64,000 nucleotides of DNA from Garcia nutans (lineage: Eukaryota; Streptophyta; Magnoliopsida; Malpighiales; Euphorbiaceae), in contig CANTUV010000062.1 in the NCBI GenBank assembly GCA_947685225.1, forward strand, positions 15,644,501-15,708,500, given 5' to 3'. Below are positions 45,431 through 55,751 of the stretch, in pieces. The notes below the pieces were generated by a model, which worked only from the letters and a program-made list of their open reading frames with translations, ran no database searches and had not been told where the DNA came from. Each line of letters starts with the position of its first letter. Position 1 is the first letter of the stretch. The position numbers were made by a program, and so were the translations under genes.

Positions 45431-46890
45431 GATTCCAGTGATAGTGAAGAGGAACAAGAAGCTAAGCAAGAGGAATGGGTTTGGTCTAAACTTGAAGAAG
45501 AAGTGTTGAATAGCCATTTTGGCAAGCCTTATGTCAGAGCTCCACCAAAAAAAACAGCGGCTGACAAAGGGAAGGAGGCTGAGAGAGAAGTGAAAGAAGA
45601 TGAAGATGAAGATGATGTTGTCCTTAAGCAGTTGAAAAGGACCCAATCCAGCATCAGCATATGGGACTTACTAGCAACATCCAAGAAGCACTAGGAGACT
45701 ATGGCCAAAGCTATGGCAATCATGCAGATTTTTACTTCTGTAACACCAGACAAGCTAGTTATTTTTATGGGAACAAAAAGGACCGAAGAAGTAATGAAGT
45801 GCGAAGAGGCTTAAGAGGGAAACAAGATTGAATTTGGAATGGTGTCTTTTTCAGATGCTGATTTACTAGAAGATGGAAGAGACCATGTTTGCCCACTTTT
45901 CATTAAGGTGGAAATTAAAGGAAAAAGAACCCCTTGTGTCATGGTTGATGATGGCTCTACTATAAATGTTTACCCACTAAAGATTCTGCTAAAGCTGGCG
46001 ATGACTACTCATGATCTGAGTTTATCAAATGTAATGATTCGAGCTTATGACAATACCTAGAGACAATCTGAAGGAACCTTCAAGACCCTAGTTAAGGTAG
46101 GCCCTATTGACTCCATGGTGGAGTTTGTAGTTTTGGATATACTAGTCACCTTTGCATTGGTTTTGGGATGCCCATGGTTTCACTCTCTTGATGGAGTTCC
46201 TTCTACACTCCACTAAAAAATCAAGTTTCCAAGCAATGACAGTATGGTAATAATTGAGGCAAAAAATAGTGAAGCAGTTCATGCTCTCATGGTGGAAAGG
46301 CCCCTTAACGGTTTCCAGGTAGCTGGTATTTCTGAAGATAAGATAATAGGTTCCAAGGTTCTAGCCATGATAAAGCAAATGAACTATTTGCTAGGAATTG
46401 GGCTTGGGAAAGGAAAAGTAGGTGTGACAGACCTTCCCAATTTCAAGACTCAAGTATCAAGAAAGGGGCTGGGATATGAAAAGATAAATGAAGGAACTCT
46501 ACTTAAGGGAGACAATAAGATGGAATTCCCTCCACTTGAAAAGATATTTTTTAAAGCTCCAGAATGAGGACCACTGCAAGGGAAACCAGAGCCTATCATG
46601 TTCATGGAAGGAATGATCCCTGGGTTTGAGATTTTTGTTGATGTTGCTGAGCTTGCTAAACATGTGAAGAAAGAGATCATACCACCAAATGACCAAGGGA
46701 AGAAGAAGGAAGCTAGCTCAGAAGTCCTAAAGACTCCAGAAGAGATTGTTGCACTTATAGAAGATCAATTTGAGAATCTTGCAATATGTGATGATGAGAA
46801 TATTGATGTTGATTTTAATTTTAATTTTGATTTGTCTGCTCTGTATGAGGACGATGATGTTTTTTTTTTCCAAAACCGAATGCAATAAAG
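45431..46890 (+). pseudogene. pol: Tat H protease with G-patch-like segment
   Basis: The acidic linker EEEQEAKQEEWVWSKLEEEV leads to the protease: CPLFIKVEIKGKRTPCVMVD, active-site block VDDGSTINVYPLKILLKL (D-D-G-S in place of D-S-G-A) and VLGCPWFHSLDGVPSTLH. Downstream, AMIKQMNYLLGIGLGKGKVG is G-patch-like (Gly spacing as in xGxGLGK) followed by RKGLGYEKINEG, a combination seen in Tat/Ogre polyproteins. An acidic tail (VDFNFNFDLSALYEDDDVFF) ends at about 46888. TAG 45692-45694 and TAA 45812-45814 replace likely Gln codons. The catalytic Asp appears retained but the gene is dead because of stops. Confidence 0.75.
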
Positions 46891-47035
46891 TATGATTTTG
46901 CTTACTTGTGTGATGTTTTTCTAATGGTTGTAAACATTCATGTGATGGATACATGAGCATTTTTAATATTAACTCTATTGACACACAATCATTAAATCTA
47001 GGAACAACTAAAAACCCTAAAACATTAGCATAGCA
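46889..47035 (+). other. Non-coding gap between PR and RT, possible intron
   Basis: Coding similarity drops out between the acidic PR tail and the RT start (NLTPEERERFEKY). The left edge has AAAGTATGATTTT and the right edge AACATTAGCATAG, compatible with GT...AG. Ogre-lineage elements are known for an intron near this position. Not proven here. Confidence 0.35.
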
Positions 47036-48120
47036 TCCAACCTTACTCCTGAAGAGAGAGAGATTTGAAAAATATTCAAAAAATATAAAGAAGTCTTTGC
47101 TTGGTCTTACGAGGATATGCCCAAAATTGATCTGGATATTTTTGAACACATGATCCTGACCTACACTCATATGAAGCCCGTCAAGAAAAAGTTAAGGCAT
47201 TTATGATCAGAATGGGTAGAATTGATCAAAGAAGAAGTCACTAATCAAATAGAAGTAAAATTCCTAGAAGTGATAGATTATCCCGACTGGCTGGCCAACA
47301 TTGTCCCTGTACCGAAGAAAGATGGGAGAATTCAGATTTGTGTGGATTACAGATTTAAACAAAGCTTCCTCTAAGGATGATTTTTCTTTACCCTAAATAG
47401 ATGTCTTAATTGATAGTGCAGCCTTTAGTGTGCTATACTCTTTTGTGGATGGATTTTTCAGATACAATCAAGTGCTAATGGCGCAAGAGAATAAAGCCAA
47501 AACCACCTTTATAACTACATGAGGTGTATTCTGCTATAGAGTGATGTTGTTTGGATTAAAAAATTCTAGGGCAACTTACTAGAGAATGGCCACTACCTTG
47601 TTTCATGACTTGATGCATAGAGAGATTGAAGCCTATATGGATGATATGATGGTAAAGTTGGATACAAGAGAACAACATTTTCAAAATTTGGAAATTTTTT
47701 GAAAGAGCAGTCAAGTATAACCTTAGGTGGAACCCAAAGAAGTGTGTGTTTGGAGTTACCTCAGTAAGATGTTAGGGCATGTTATTGGCCCTAACTACAT
47801 TGAGATTGACCCTGACAAAGTTAAGGCAATTTGGGATATAGGGGCCCCTAAGACGGAGAAGGAGGTCAGGGGATTTATTAGAAGATTACAATATATAAGT
47901 AAGTTCATTGCAAAACTCACTACCATTTGTGAATTCATCTTTAAGCAGCTCAGGAAGAACCAGTCGATAGAATGGAATGATGAGTGTCAGAAGGCTTTCA
48001 AGCATATAAAGGAATACTTATTGAATTCACTAGTCCTAAAGCCACCTAAGCTTGGCAAACCACTAATACTAAGTGGTAGAAGAAGAATCAATAAGAGTAA
48101 TGCTAGCTCAAGCAGATAAA
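47036..48120 (+). pseudogene. pol: Tat H reverse transcriptase and first RNase H
   Basis: Decayed polymerase. Readable blocks are NLTPEERERFEKYS, DYPDWLANIVPVPKKDGRI (with frameshifts), FSLP/IDVLIDSAA, NQVLMAQENKAKTTFIT, the catalytic YMDDMMVKLDTREQHF, then the connection domain IEIDPDKVKAIWDIGAPKTE, VRGFIRRLQYISKFIAKLT and IEWNDECQKAFKHIKEYLL. The gypsy-type RNase H that follows (48120-48470) keeps the tail WLIILEEFEIKYITRKTIKD. More than ten stops or frameshifts. The YMDDM-[IM]-VK catalytic form fits the Tat lineage. Confidence 0.8.
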
Positions 48121-48275
48121 TCGAGGGTTGAATGTGCAATTTACTACTGATTAGAAAATTCCTACCTTATGAGGTCAAGTATAGTATCATTAAAAAGACT
48201 TATATTGCCATGGTTTGGTCATCTAAGAAGTTATGACATTACTTTCCATCTTATAGTGTATAAGCAATTTTCAGG

Positions 48276-49003
48276 TTGGATCCATTGAAATATTTTAGAG
48301 AGACACCCTCACTGATTGGAAAATATGGTCAGTGGTTGATAATCCTAGAAGAATTTGAGATTAAATATATAACCAGGAAGACTATTAAGGATAGAATAGT
48401 AGCAGAATTCCTAGTTCAACAACCATTACCTGACAGCAAGGAAGTAACTTTTTTGAATTCCTTGATGAAAATGTGAAGGCAATAAAAGTACAAGAATGGA
48501 AGATGTATTTTGGTGGCATAGTTAATAGACGAGGAGCTGGGTTAGGCATTATATTGGAGTCACCTAAAGGATATCTCATCCCCTTATCCAAAAAACTCAA
48601 ATTCAAAGTAACCAACAACATGGCAGAATATGAAGCATGCATTTTTGGCTTGGAGACCTCTATGATTATGAGTGTTGATAGAGTGCAGGTGTTTGGTGAC
48701 TCATTACTGGTGGTCTCCCAGTTAAACGGAGAATGGGAGTTGAAAGAGGAGAAGTTAAAGCCATACCATGATTACTTAACCATAGTAAGGAAAAGTTTCA
48801 AAGATTTTAGGTTCCTACACCTAGCAAGGGAAGAAAACCAAATGGCCGATGTCCTAGTCACATTGGCTTCGGTAAGGGAGGATCCTTTCAAATTATTCCT
48901 AAAACCTCTGGTTTTAACTAGCTCAACAACTCTTTGCTACAAGTATGAAATGGTCATGGAAACTGATACAGACTATAATGCATGGTACGATACTATAAGA
49001 TGA
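48276..49003 (+). pseudogene. pol: Tat H second (archaeal-type) RNase H
   Basis: Second RNase H downstream of the gypsy-type one, the hallmark of Tat-lineage elements. The open stretch 48473-49003 reads VNRRGAGLGIILESPKGYLI, KVTNNMAEYEACIFGLETSM, VQVFGDSLLVVSQLNGEWEL and HLAREENQMADVLVTLAS: the order and the Asn-Asn-x-Ala-Glu-Tyr, Gly-Asp-Ser and Asn-x-x-Ala-Asp motifs are those of the RVT_3/archaeal-like RNase H. Catalytic Glu (AEYEA), Asp (GDS) and Asp (MAD) are visible; the first Asp region is replaced around WKMYFGGIVN. The stretch 48276-48472 is the end of the first RNase H. Confidence 0.85.
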
Positions 49004-50252
49004 TTTTTGAAAAATAGATAGCCCATTTGAGACAACAAGGGAAGAAAGAAGGGCAATAAAAAGATGGCCTTTGCAATGCATCACCTTCCAAGGAGAATTG
49101 TAGCAAAGATGGCTTGATGGGGTGCATTTAAGATGTCTAATGAAGTCTAAAATTGGGCAGATCATGTCGAAAATACATGCAGGAACTTGTGGACCCAACA
49201 TGAACGGTTTAGCCCTTTTAAAGAAAATCATCCAGCAAGGCTACTATTGGTTGACCATGGAAAAGAATTATATTGATTTTGTGTAGAATTGTCAATAGTG
49301 CTAACTGTATGGGAATTTGAACTATCTACCTCCTGAAGAACTGCATTCTATGTCATCACCTTGGCCCTTCTCAGCTTAGGGAATAGACATTATTGGGGAA
49401 ATACACCCAACAGCTTCGAATGGCCATCGATATATAGTTGTAGAAGTAGACTACTTTTCAAAATGGGCTGAAGCTGAATCTTTCAATAAGTTGGGTGCTA
49501 GACAAATGGCTCAGTTTATTGAAAGAAATCTCATATGCAAATATGAAGTTTTGCACAGTGTAGCGTCAGATAACGGGGTATAATTCTAAGGAGTTGTCAG
49601 GGATCTATTTGTCAAATATCGGATCAGTCATCATAGATCCTCCCTATACAAACCAAAAGCAAAGGGTATAGTAGAAGCAGCCAACAAGATGATTAAGTAA
49701 ATTCTTTCCAAGATGACCAAGTTGTACAGGAACTGGTCAGACATGTTGCCTTTCACTTTATAGGGATATAGAACAAGTGTGTGAACATCGACCAGAATGA
49801 TGCCATTTTCTTTGGTCTATGCAGTGGAAGCAGTTTTGCCTATTGAAATTGAGATCAAGTCACTAAGGGTGGTATTGGAAGAAGAACTACCTGAGATAAA
49901 ATGGGCATTAAGCATATACACACAGTTGGCTTTATTGGAGGAAAGAAGGTTGAAGGTACTTTATCATCATCAACTTTACCAAAGAAAGATAGCCCGAGCT
50001 TATAATAAAAGAGTCCATGTCAAAAGGCTTAAGGTTGGTGATTTAGTACTAAAACAATGCAAGCCAAATATCCCAGACCCAAGAGGGAAGTTTAGACCAA
50101 GTTGGAAAGGGCCTTCTATTGTGAAAGAAGTAATGAAGAAGGGGGCAGTTAAGATAGATGACATGGATGAAAATGAGTTCAGTGAACCAGTAAACATTAG
50201 CCTGCTAAAGAGGTTTTATATTTTAAAAAAAGATTTGAGCTCGCTAGGTTAA
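49004..50252 (+). pseudogene. pol: Tat H integrase
   Basis: The zinc-finger half is decayed (HAGTCGPNMNGLALLKKIIQ, stops around the CxxC). The core is recognisable: WPFSA/GIDIIGEIHPTASNGHRY (first Asp), VDYFSKWAEAESF, VASDNGV (second Asp), SSLYKPKAKGIVEAANKMIK (third residue Glu). The C-terminal domain is open (49797-50252): MMPFSLVYAVEAVLPIEIEI, LEERRLKVLYHHQLYQRKIA, RAYNKRVHVKRLKVGDLVLK, PRGKFRPSWKGPSIVKEV. The stop at about 50250 lies at the usual polyprotein end (NISLLKRFYI). No chromodomain, consistent with Tat. Confidence 0.85.
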
Positions 50253-51260
50253 AAATCCAAAAGGGCGGCCTAAGCAAAAGTTAGATCAATCTGCAAGTTT
50301 TGAAAATTCGAAAGGGCAGGCTAGGCAATAATTAGGGATAAATGAGTGAAAATCATCAATTAGAAAACCTGAAAGGGCTAGTTGGCAACATCAGTGATTT
50401 TGTGTATGCTGGCTATATGTTTTTAGTTCTTCCCAATTTAATGAGACGGAATTAATAATAAAATTATTCTATGTGCATCATTTCAAATATTTAACCAAAA
50501 GGGTAAAATAAATTACTTAATAGCAAAAAGTGATGAAAAATCATAATAAAAAAAATATCTTTCATCCTAACATCATTTGATCTAAAGACTGAAAATTGCA
50601 TATTCATGGCAATTGGTAAGTGTAACGTGTAGGCCAACTTTTCCTTAGATGGTCCATGAAGGCTTCAGTAAGTAAAGGCATGTCCAAGTCAGTAGTAAAG
50701 TTAGAATCCTGAGGTTGAGCTCCATACTAGTGACCAAGACGGCATGGATCATAATAAGTACCTCAACAAAGAGCAGCAAGTGGAACGTACACCAAATATG
50801 TCCGGATGGTAATATAGCTAATTTTCCACCAAGGCACTAACCAACGGGTATTTATAATGGCTCTCAAACTGATCCACTCGATCCATTTGGCATATGAAGA
50901 AGTAGGTCAAAAAAGCTTTCTTGCAGAGTGGTGTCAAGGTAAGTACCTTCAATGATCTACAACTGGAGTGTTGAGTAGGCAAAAGCATTCTTGCAACCAA
51001 ATCTGAGGAAAAGAAGGTTAAAAAAAAAGAAAAAATAGCCCGCTAGGTTGAAAACTCACGAGGGTGGCCTAGGCAAAAATTAGGGTGGTCTGCTAGCTCC
51101 AAAAACTCATAAGGACGAACTAGGCAAAAATTAGGACTATAATAAAAATGATAAAAGGTTCACTAGTTCTGAAAACTCATAAGGGCAGGCTAAGCAAAAG
51201 TTAGAGCAATCAATAAATATTGACTTAAGTTGAAAACCCAAAAGGGTAGCTTAGGTGATT
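50240..51260 (+). repeat. Interspersed 40-50 bp repeats after the integrase
   Basis: At least seven imperfect copies of GCTAGGTTGAAAACTCAAAAGGGCGGCCTAGGCAAAAATTAGG, starting near 50238, 50292, 50360, 51040, 51088, 51150 and 51222. The clusters are separated by about 650 bp of unique sequence. They begin as the last codons of pol, so this may be a duplicated pol 3' end; no ORF spans them. Confidence 0.75.
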
Positions 51261-51436
51261 ACCTAGAGTAGCAGAGGACTTCAAGTCAACCTTCTTGAAG
51301 AACCAGTCTTGAATTGATCTAATCCAACTAGGGTTTCAGCTAAAATTAGAGATATGGGTGACAATCCACCTTCCATTTTATCCATGATATCTAAAAGTCG
51401 CAAATCAATGTCACCATAAGAAGAAACAAGCAGAAA

Positions 51437-51880
51437 TTAATCAAGCAAACATAGATAAAACATGCACCCCCATGCTTTGGTAGGAGCCAAATGGGATGCA
51501 CAAAAATCAATCAAGGGGCTAAGCAAGATCTTCTCACCTCTGGTCAATTGAAGGACATTAGGTTTTAAAAGGAGAAATAGCATCTGCATCTTTTGATGAG
51601 TCTTTGAGGTTAATATGGGCAACGCCATCAGACGATTACTTAGATATCCAAGAATGACTTCAAACTCTTTAATCATAGGACACAATTCAAAGTTATTAAT
51701 CTTAAAATCCCTAAATTTTACATTCCAAAAAGAAGTCATAGCATGCAAAAAGGGTTGATCCAATTTGATATTTTGAAAGCACTTTAGAGTATCAATTTAA
51801 GATCAAGAAATTTGTTCCCAATGAATAGCTTCAAGGCTTTTGAATAAATATTTCATCTTCTTTAAATTGGCTTTAATCAT
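51437..51880 (-). pseudogene. Antisense fragment resembling a DUF7745-type protein
   Basis: Opposite strand to element H. The open part (51437-51763) reads LHAMTSFWNVKFRDFKINNF then ELCPMIKEFEVILGY. The spacing aromatic-W-x...F-x-[FI]-x-x-x-E-L-C-P-x-x-x-E-F-x-x-[IL]-L/M-G resembles the start of the plant DUF7745 family (ELCPTIEEF-like motif). The preceding 40 codons (to about 51880) are readable with stops (SLEAIHWEQI). Only the N-terminal third of such a domain is present and I see no intron. Function of the family is unknown. It follows the antisense PMD gene on the same strand, so both may be parts of one antisense accessory module. Confidence 0.45.
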
Positions 51881-52329
51881 AGTTAAACTTCTAAAAAAAC
51901 TGCTTACTCTGGTAAGAATATGACTCGTGGTTTATTTGTTTTGGAAAACTGCAAAGATTGAAATCTCTAGACTTGATCTGAAAGTTGTTTGAATGAACTG
52001 GATGGGAAGGAAAGGCTAATGGTCTAAATAGGTGACATTTGAATACCGAGTCACGTAAGGAAGGCAGAATCCATGACGAATTGGTCTTACTCATTGAAAT
52101 TGCCACTGTTTGATAATCCTAATCTGTGATGAATTGGTTTTGTTCATTGAATTTGCCATGATTCCGAAAAATCCTAATCCACGATGAATTTGTCCCAACA
52201 AATTCATCATGGATATTGATGGTATAAAAAAATTTAGAAAAGAAAAAAAAAGAGAAAAGGGGTAAAAAGTCAACAGTTTATTTAATTTTAAATTTTCACA
52301 TGTCCAAGTTAATTACATGATAATATCAC
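51881..52329. other. Spacer between the antisense genes
   Basis: AT-rich. It contains a threefold near-repeat of CC(A/T)NGATGAATTGGT...CATTGAATTTGCCA (about 52070-52190). No credible gene; ORFs at 51891-52273 have no recognisable domain. Confidence 0.5.
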
Positions 52330-54781
52330 TGTGACAGTGGAGGTAGTCTATAATCAAATAAAGCTCTTAAGAAATCATCTCCTGAGGGAGGAAAAGGCAT
52401 ATCATCGGGCCAAGATCTATTTGGTGAAGGAGCCCCGGGATATATGTAGTCTACAATATTAACCCTAGCATGAGTTGGAAAAGAAGAAGGTTCATCACAG
52501 TCTTGGTCATCAGTTCAGGGTTCTCTAGAAGATGAAGTATTGGGAACCCTGATGCTTTATAACCAAAAGTCCCAGAGGTTTTGTTATGACTGATGGTATA
52601 ATCCTTCAAAGTGCACAGCATGTCGATGACTGGCGTCTAACTCTTGACGACTAGTAGCTAACTCTTCTTATATTTTTTTTTTTGCTCGTATAGTGTCCGC
52701 TGTGAACCAGAAAAGGAAAGGGTAAGAACATGCATACACATAGCATAAATTCACATGAAACAGGATGACAGACTAGGTAATTCAACTCAAAGCCCTAAGG
52801 ATGAGATGGCATATCCAGACAAGAAGAAGGAGCAAATGGAGAAAATTGACGTTGAATCGGAGTACTATATGACGGGCCAGATTTATTATCAAAGGAACTA
52901 GTGGCCTGTAATAAACATAAGAGAGAGTTAGAACAAATTTAAGACTAAAAGTTTATGACGGATAATATGTTGACATTTACATGAGAAGTACAGGCCCCAG
53001 AGTCATCACGAGGATGAGAAACAGGCTCTCCTCCCTCTTCCATGTCTTCTTCCTCACCATCTCCCTTATAAAGTCCCCGAACTTCAACAGGAGAAATATC
53101 AAAGTTCAAGAGTTGTGCCTGTATAAACTGAACATATGACTCGGTAGGAGAAAGAAGATACGGTTCAATGTCGTAACCATCCTAAGCATGCAACCACAAA
53201 TTCTCCAGCATAGATGTCATGTTCAAAGTATATACCGAACCATTTATTAGAACCCTCCATCTCTCGGGACTAAGGAACTAGTCATACACCCTTTCCCTAA
53301 GAAACTAGCCACTGGACACCAAACCAGCAATGACTCGAAAGGAATGCTAGTATGATAGTGTTGCATTCATGAGGGGAGTCCAATTGGCCTGCTCCTCAGC
53401 TCTCCACCAAGCCAAGTCAACCTGTAAGATTATAAAAGGTACGTCGACTTTTACATAAAACTTTAAAATATACTAACATTATTTTACCTAGTCTCAGGTT
53501 AAGCTACTTAAATGATAACGCTGGGAGTGCACATGATACAAGCCAGGAACTACTATACAATGGGAAAACCAATGGTTCAACCTCGGATACCCGACCCTCT
53601 CTCAAGAAATGTCAGGCACTCTCACAAGATTGTACTCATATGCCCACACCTGCAATGACAACGATAGTCAAATCTACACAAGCGCTTAAATTGAATTGAC
53701 ATGGGTAGAAGACATTACCTCAACAATAACCATAAAGTCGACAAAAGATATTTTGTTCCTGCAAATCTTGTTAAAACCATGCTACAGGCAAGAAAGGCCA
53801 ACTTCACCTCAGCCATAAAGGTGCACAAGATCCATATCAACAAGGGCCTACAACATAGCTAAATGGATGGCCGATTCTATACTGCATAAAATGGTCGACC
53901 CCAGCAAGTATAACAAAAACCCTCGAGCATATTGCTCGGCCACTTCTTCACAAAATAGCTAGGCATTGTTCATCTAATATTCCCGAATCAATTTATGTTT
54001 TATTATGTATGACTCTTTTAATGAGGGTTCCATGCCTATTAGATGTTCAATCCTGTCATGTGCCAAGATGTTGTTAATAAAAGGGACTAAAAAGCATGGT
54101 ACTGGAGGCTTGTTATAGCGATAAAATCAATCGGGCTGATGGTCATTTCTCCCACAGGCAAGTGAAAAGTATGTGTGGTGTCAATCCTTCATTCCAATAG
54201 CGCTTGAACCATGCTCCTATCTATTTGGAATCCTTGCGATGGTAGTTGTAGAATAAAGTCTTCAAAGCCACACCCTCTAAGGATTCATTTTACCTGAGAA
54301 GATGCTTTGTTGTACCACTTGCGGGCTTTATAAACACACCCTCCTCCTCGGACAATGCAGTGATCATGCTGACATCAAGCCATGTAAGTTAATATGAGGT
54401 AAGTAAATAAAACTATCCTAAGCATGACAATAGTTTTCTCTTTGTGCATAAGGTCTAATATTTTCATTTGCCCAAATTAATTTTCTACATAAATCCAGCA
54501 ACTTTAATATAGAAATAACTTTCTTGACATAATCTTTATTTTTATAATTTACGATAATCCTAGTCAATAACTTTTCTTTTTATAGACAAATTTATGATAT
54601 TAAATTGCAGCAGAATAAAACTTACCTTGGTCTTTTCATTTGAACAATGATAAAGTCGCAATTGATAAAGTCGCATTCCAGCTAAGAGACTGACAGTTCC
54701 ATATTCATGCTTTCGAATATGGTCTAGAGATTCATTATTGACACGAGACCCTGATCTTAAAGCATGTTGTGTACCCTCCAT
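52330..54781 (-). pseudogene. Intron-containing plant mobile domain (PMD) gene, antisense in Tat H
   Basis: Exons on the minus strand: 54626-54781 (from ATG 54781), 53719-54368, 53488-53649, 52981-53421, then 52905 down to about 52330 with perhaps one more intron. Introns 54369-54625, 53650-53718, 53422-53487 and 52906-52980 all have GT...AG ends, T-rich 3' ends and phase 0. PMD signatures in order: ILRGCGFEDFILQLPSQGFQ, IDTTHTFHLPVGEMTISPIDF (near 54170), ARGFLLYLLGSTILCSIESA, HGFNKICRNKISFVDFMVIV, VWAYEYN at 53629-53649, WFSHCIVVPGLYHVHSQRYH and VDLAWWRAEEQANW. Exon 2 is 650 nt and has one frameshift near 54088. About a dozen stops, mostly TAG. PMD proteins (MAIL1/MAIN relatives) are nuclear and linked to transposon silencing; PMDs are also carried by transposons. 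Which role applied here is unknown. Confidence 0.82.
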
Positions 54782-55264
54782 TTACAAGGATGAATGATGT
54801 CACAAGAGCCAAAGAAAGATAATAAAGAAGTTTGAATTGCTGAAACAGTTTAATTTGAAAGAGAGAAATAAATTTGCAAGGATGAATGGTGTCACATGAA
54901 GTTTGAATGAATATGAATTGCTGGAACCATTTAAATAAAAAAAGAGAAAAAAAGTAAAGTAAAAGAAAAGAAAAGAACAAAAAAAAACAAAGAACAAAGA
55001 AGAACAAAAAAAAGTAAAAAAATGTCAGAATAAAGGAAAGAGTCACTTTGGCAGTTGCATTATTAATGCAATTGATACGCACAGTTTACCGACAATACAG
55101 TAAATTGATATTTATGCATGTCTAAAAAATAGTTCCATCAATAAAAATATTTTTTATATGTAGGGGGAAAAGATACATAGGAGACCAAAGAGACCAATAT
55201 ATGATAAAAAAAAATAGTCAAATTTTTTACAAATTTTTGTTGACTAGTCAAATTAGTTTTTGCA
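54782..55264 (+). other. Region upstream of the antisense PMD gene
   Basis: Holds an A-rich AAAAGAAAAGAAAAGAAC run (54939-55025) that would be a T/C-rich tract 160-240 bases upstream of the PMD start, possibly its 5' leader or promoter. On the plus strand AGGGGGAAAAGA (55163-55174) is PPT-like. A direct repeat TTGCAAGGATGAATG(A/G)TGTCACA-like pair (54780-54800 and 54870-54895) is present. Confidence 0.4.
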
Positions 55265-55735
55265 GGTACCTGAGGTCCAGAACCCAAAATTCAGTCTCAG
55301 GTCCAAAACCCAAATCTAATATTGGATCCAAAACCTAAATTTGATCTCGGGTCTAGAATCCAAATTTAGCCTCAGGTCGAGAATCTAAATCCAATCTCAG
55401 TTTGAGAATCCAAATTCAGTCTCAGATTGAGAACCCAAAATCCAATCTCGGGTCCAAAACCCAAATCCAATCTTGGGTCTAAAATCCAAATTCAGTCTCA
55501 AGTTCAAAACTCAAATCCAATCTCAGGTCCAGAACCCATATCTAGTCTCGGGTCTAGAGCCCAAATTCGATCTCTGGTCTAGAATCCAAAATCCAGTCTT
55601 GGGTCCAAAATCCAAATTCAATCTTGGGTCCAGAACCCAAATCCAGTCTTAGATCTAGAACCCAAATACAGTCTCAGGTCCAGAACTCAAAATCCAGTCT
55701 CGGGTCTAGAACCCATCCTCGTTCAAAATTTGCCC
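55265..55735 (+). repeat. Minisatellite of about 17 x 27 bp
   Basis: Imperfect tandem copies of GGTCCAGAACCCAAATCCAGTCTCG, with variants in nearly every position. The array ends 17 bases before LTR D begins, exactly where a PPT would be expected. Confidence 0.88.
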
Positions 55736-55751
55736 AAAATTGGCTCAAAAA

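Noticed and set aside
54735..55082. Hydrophobic 115-codon ORF as a membrane protein
   Set aside because: Translation of the A/G-rich run complementary strand (poly-Phe/Leu); it is more likely the upstream region of the PMD gene.
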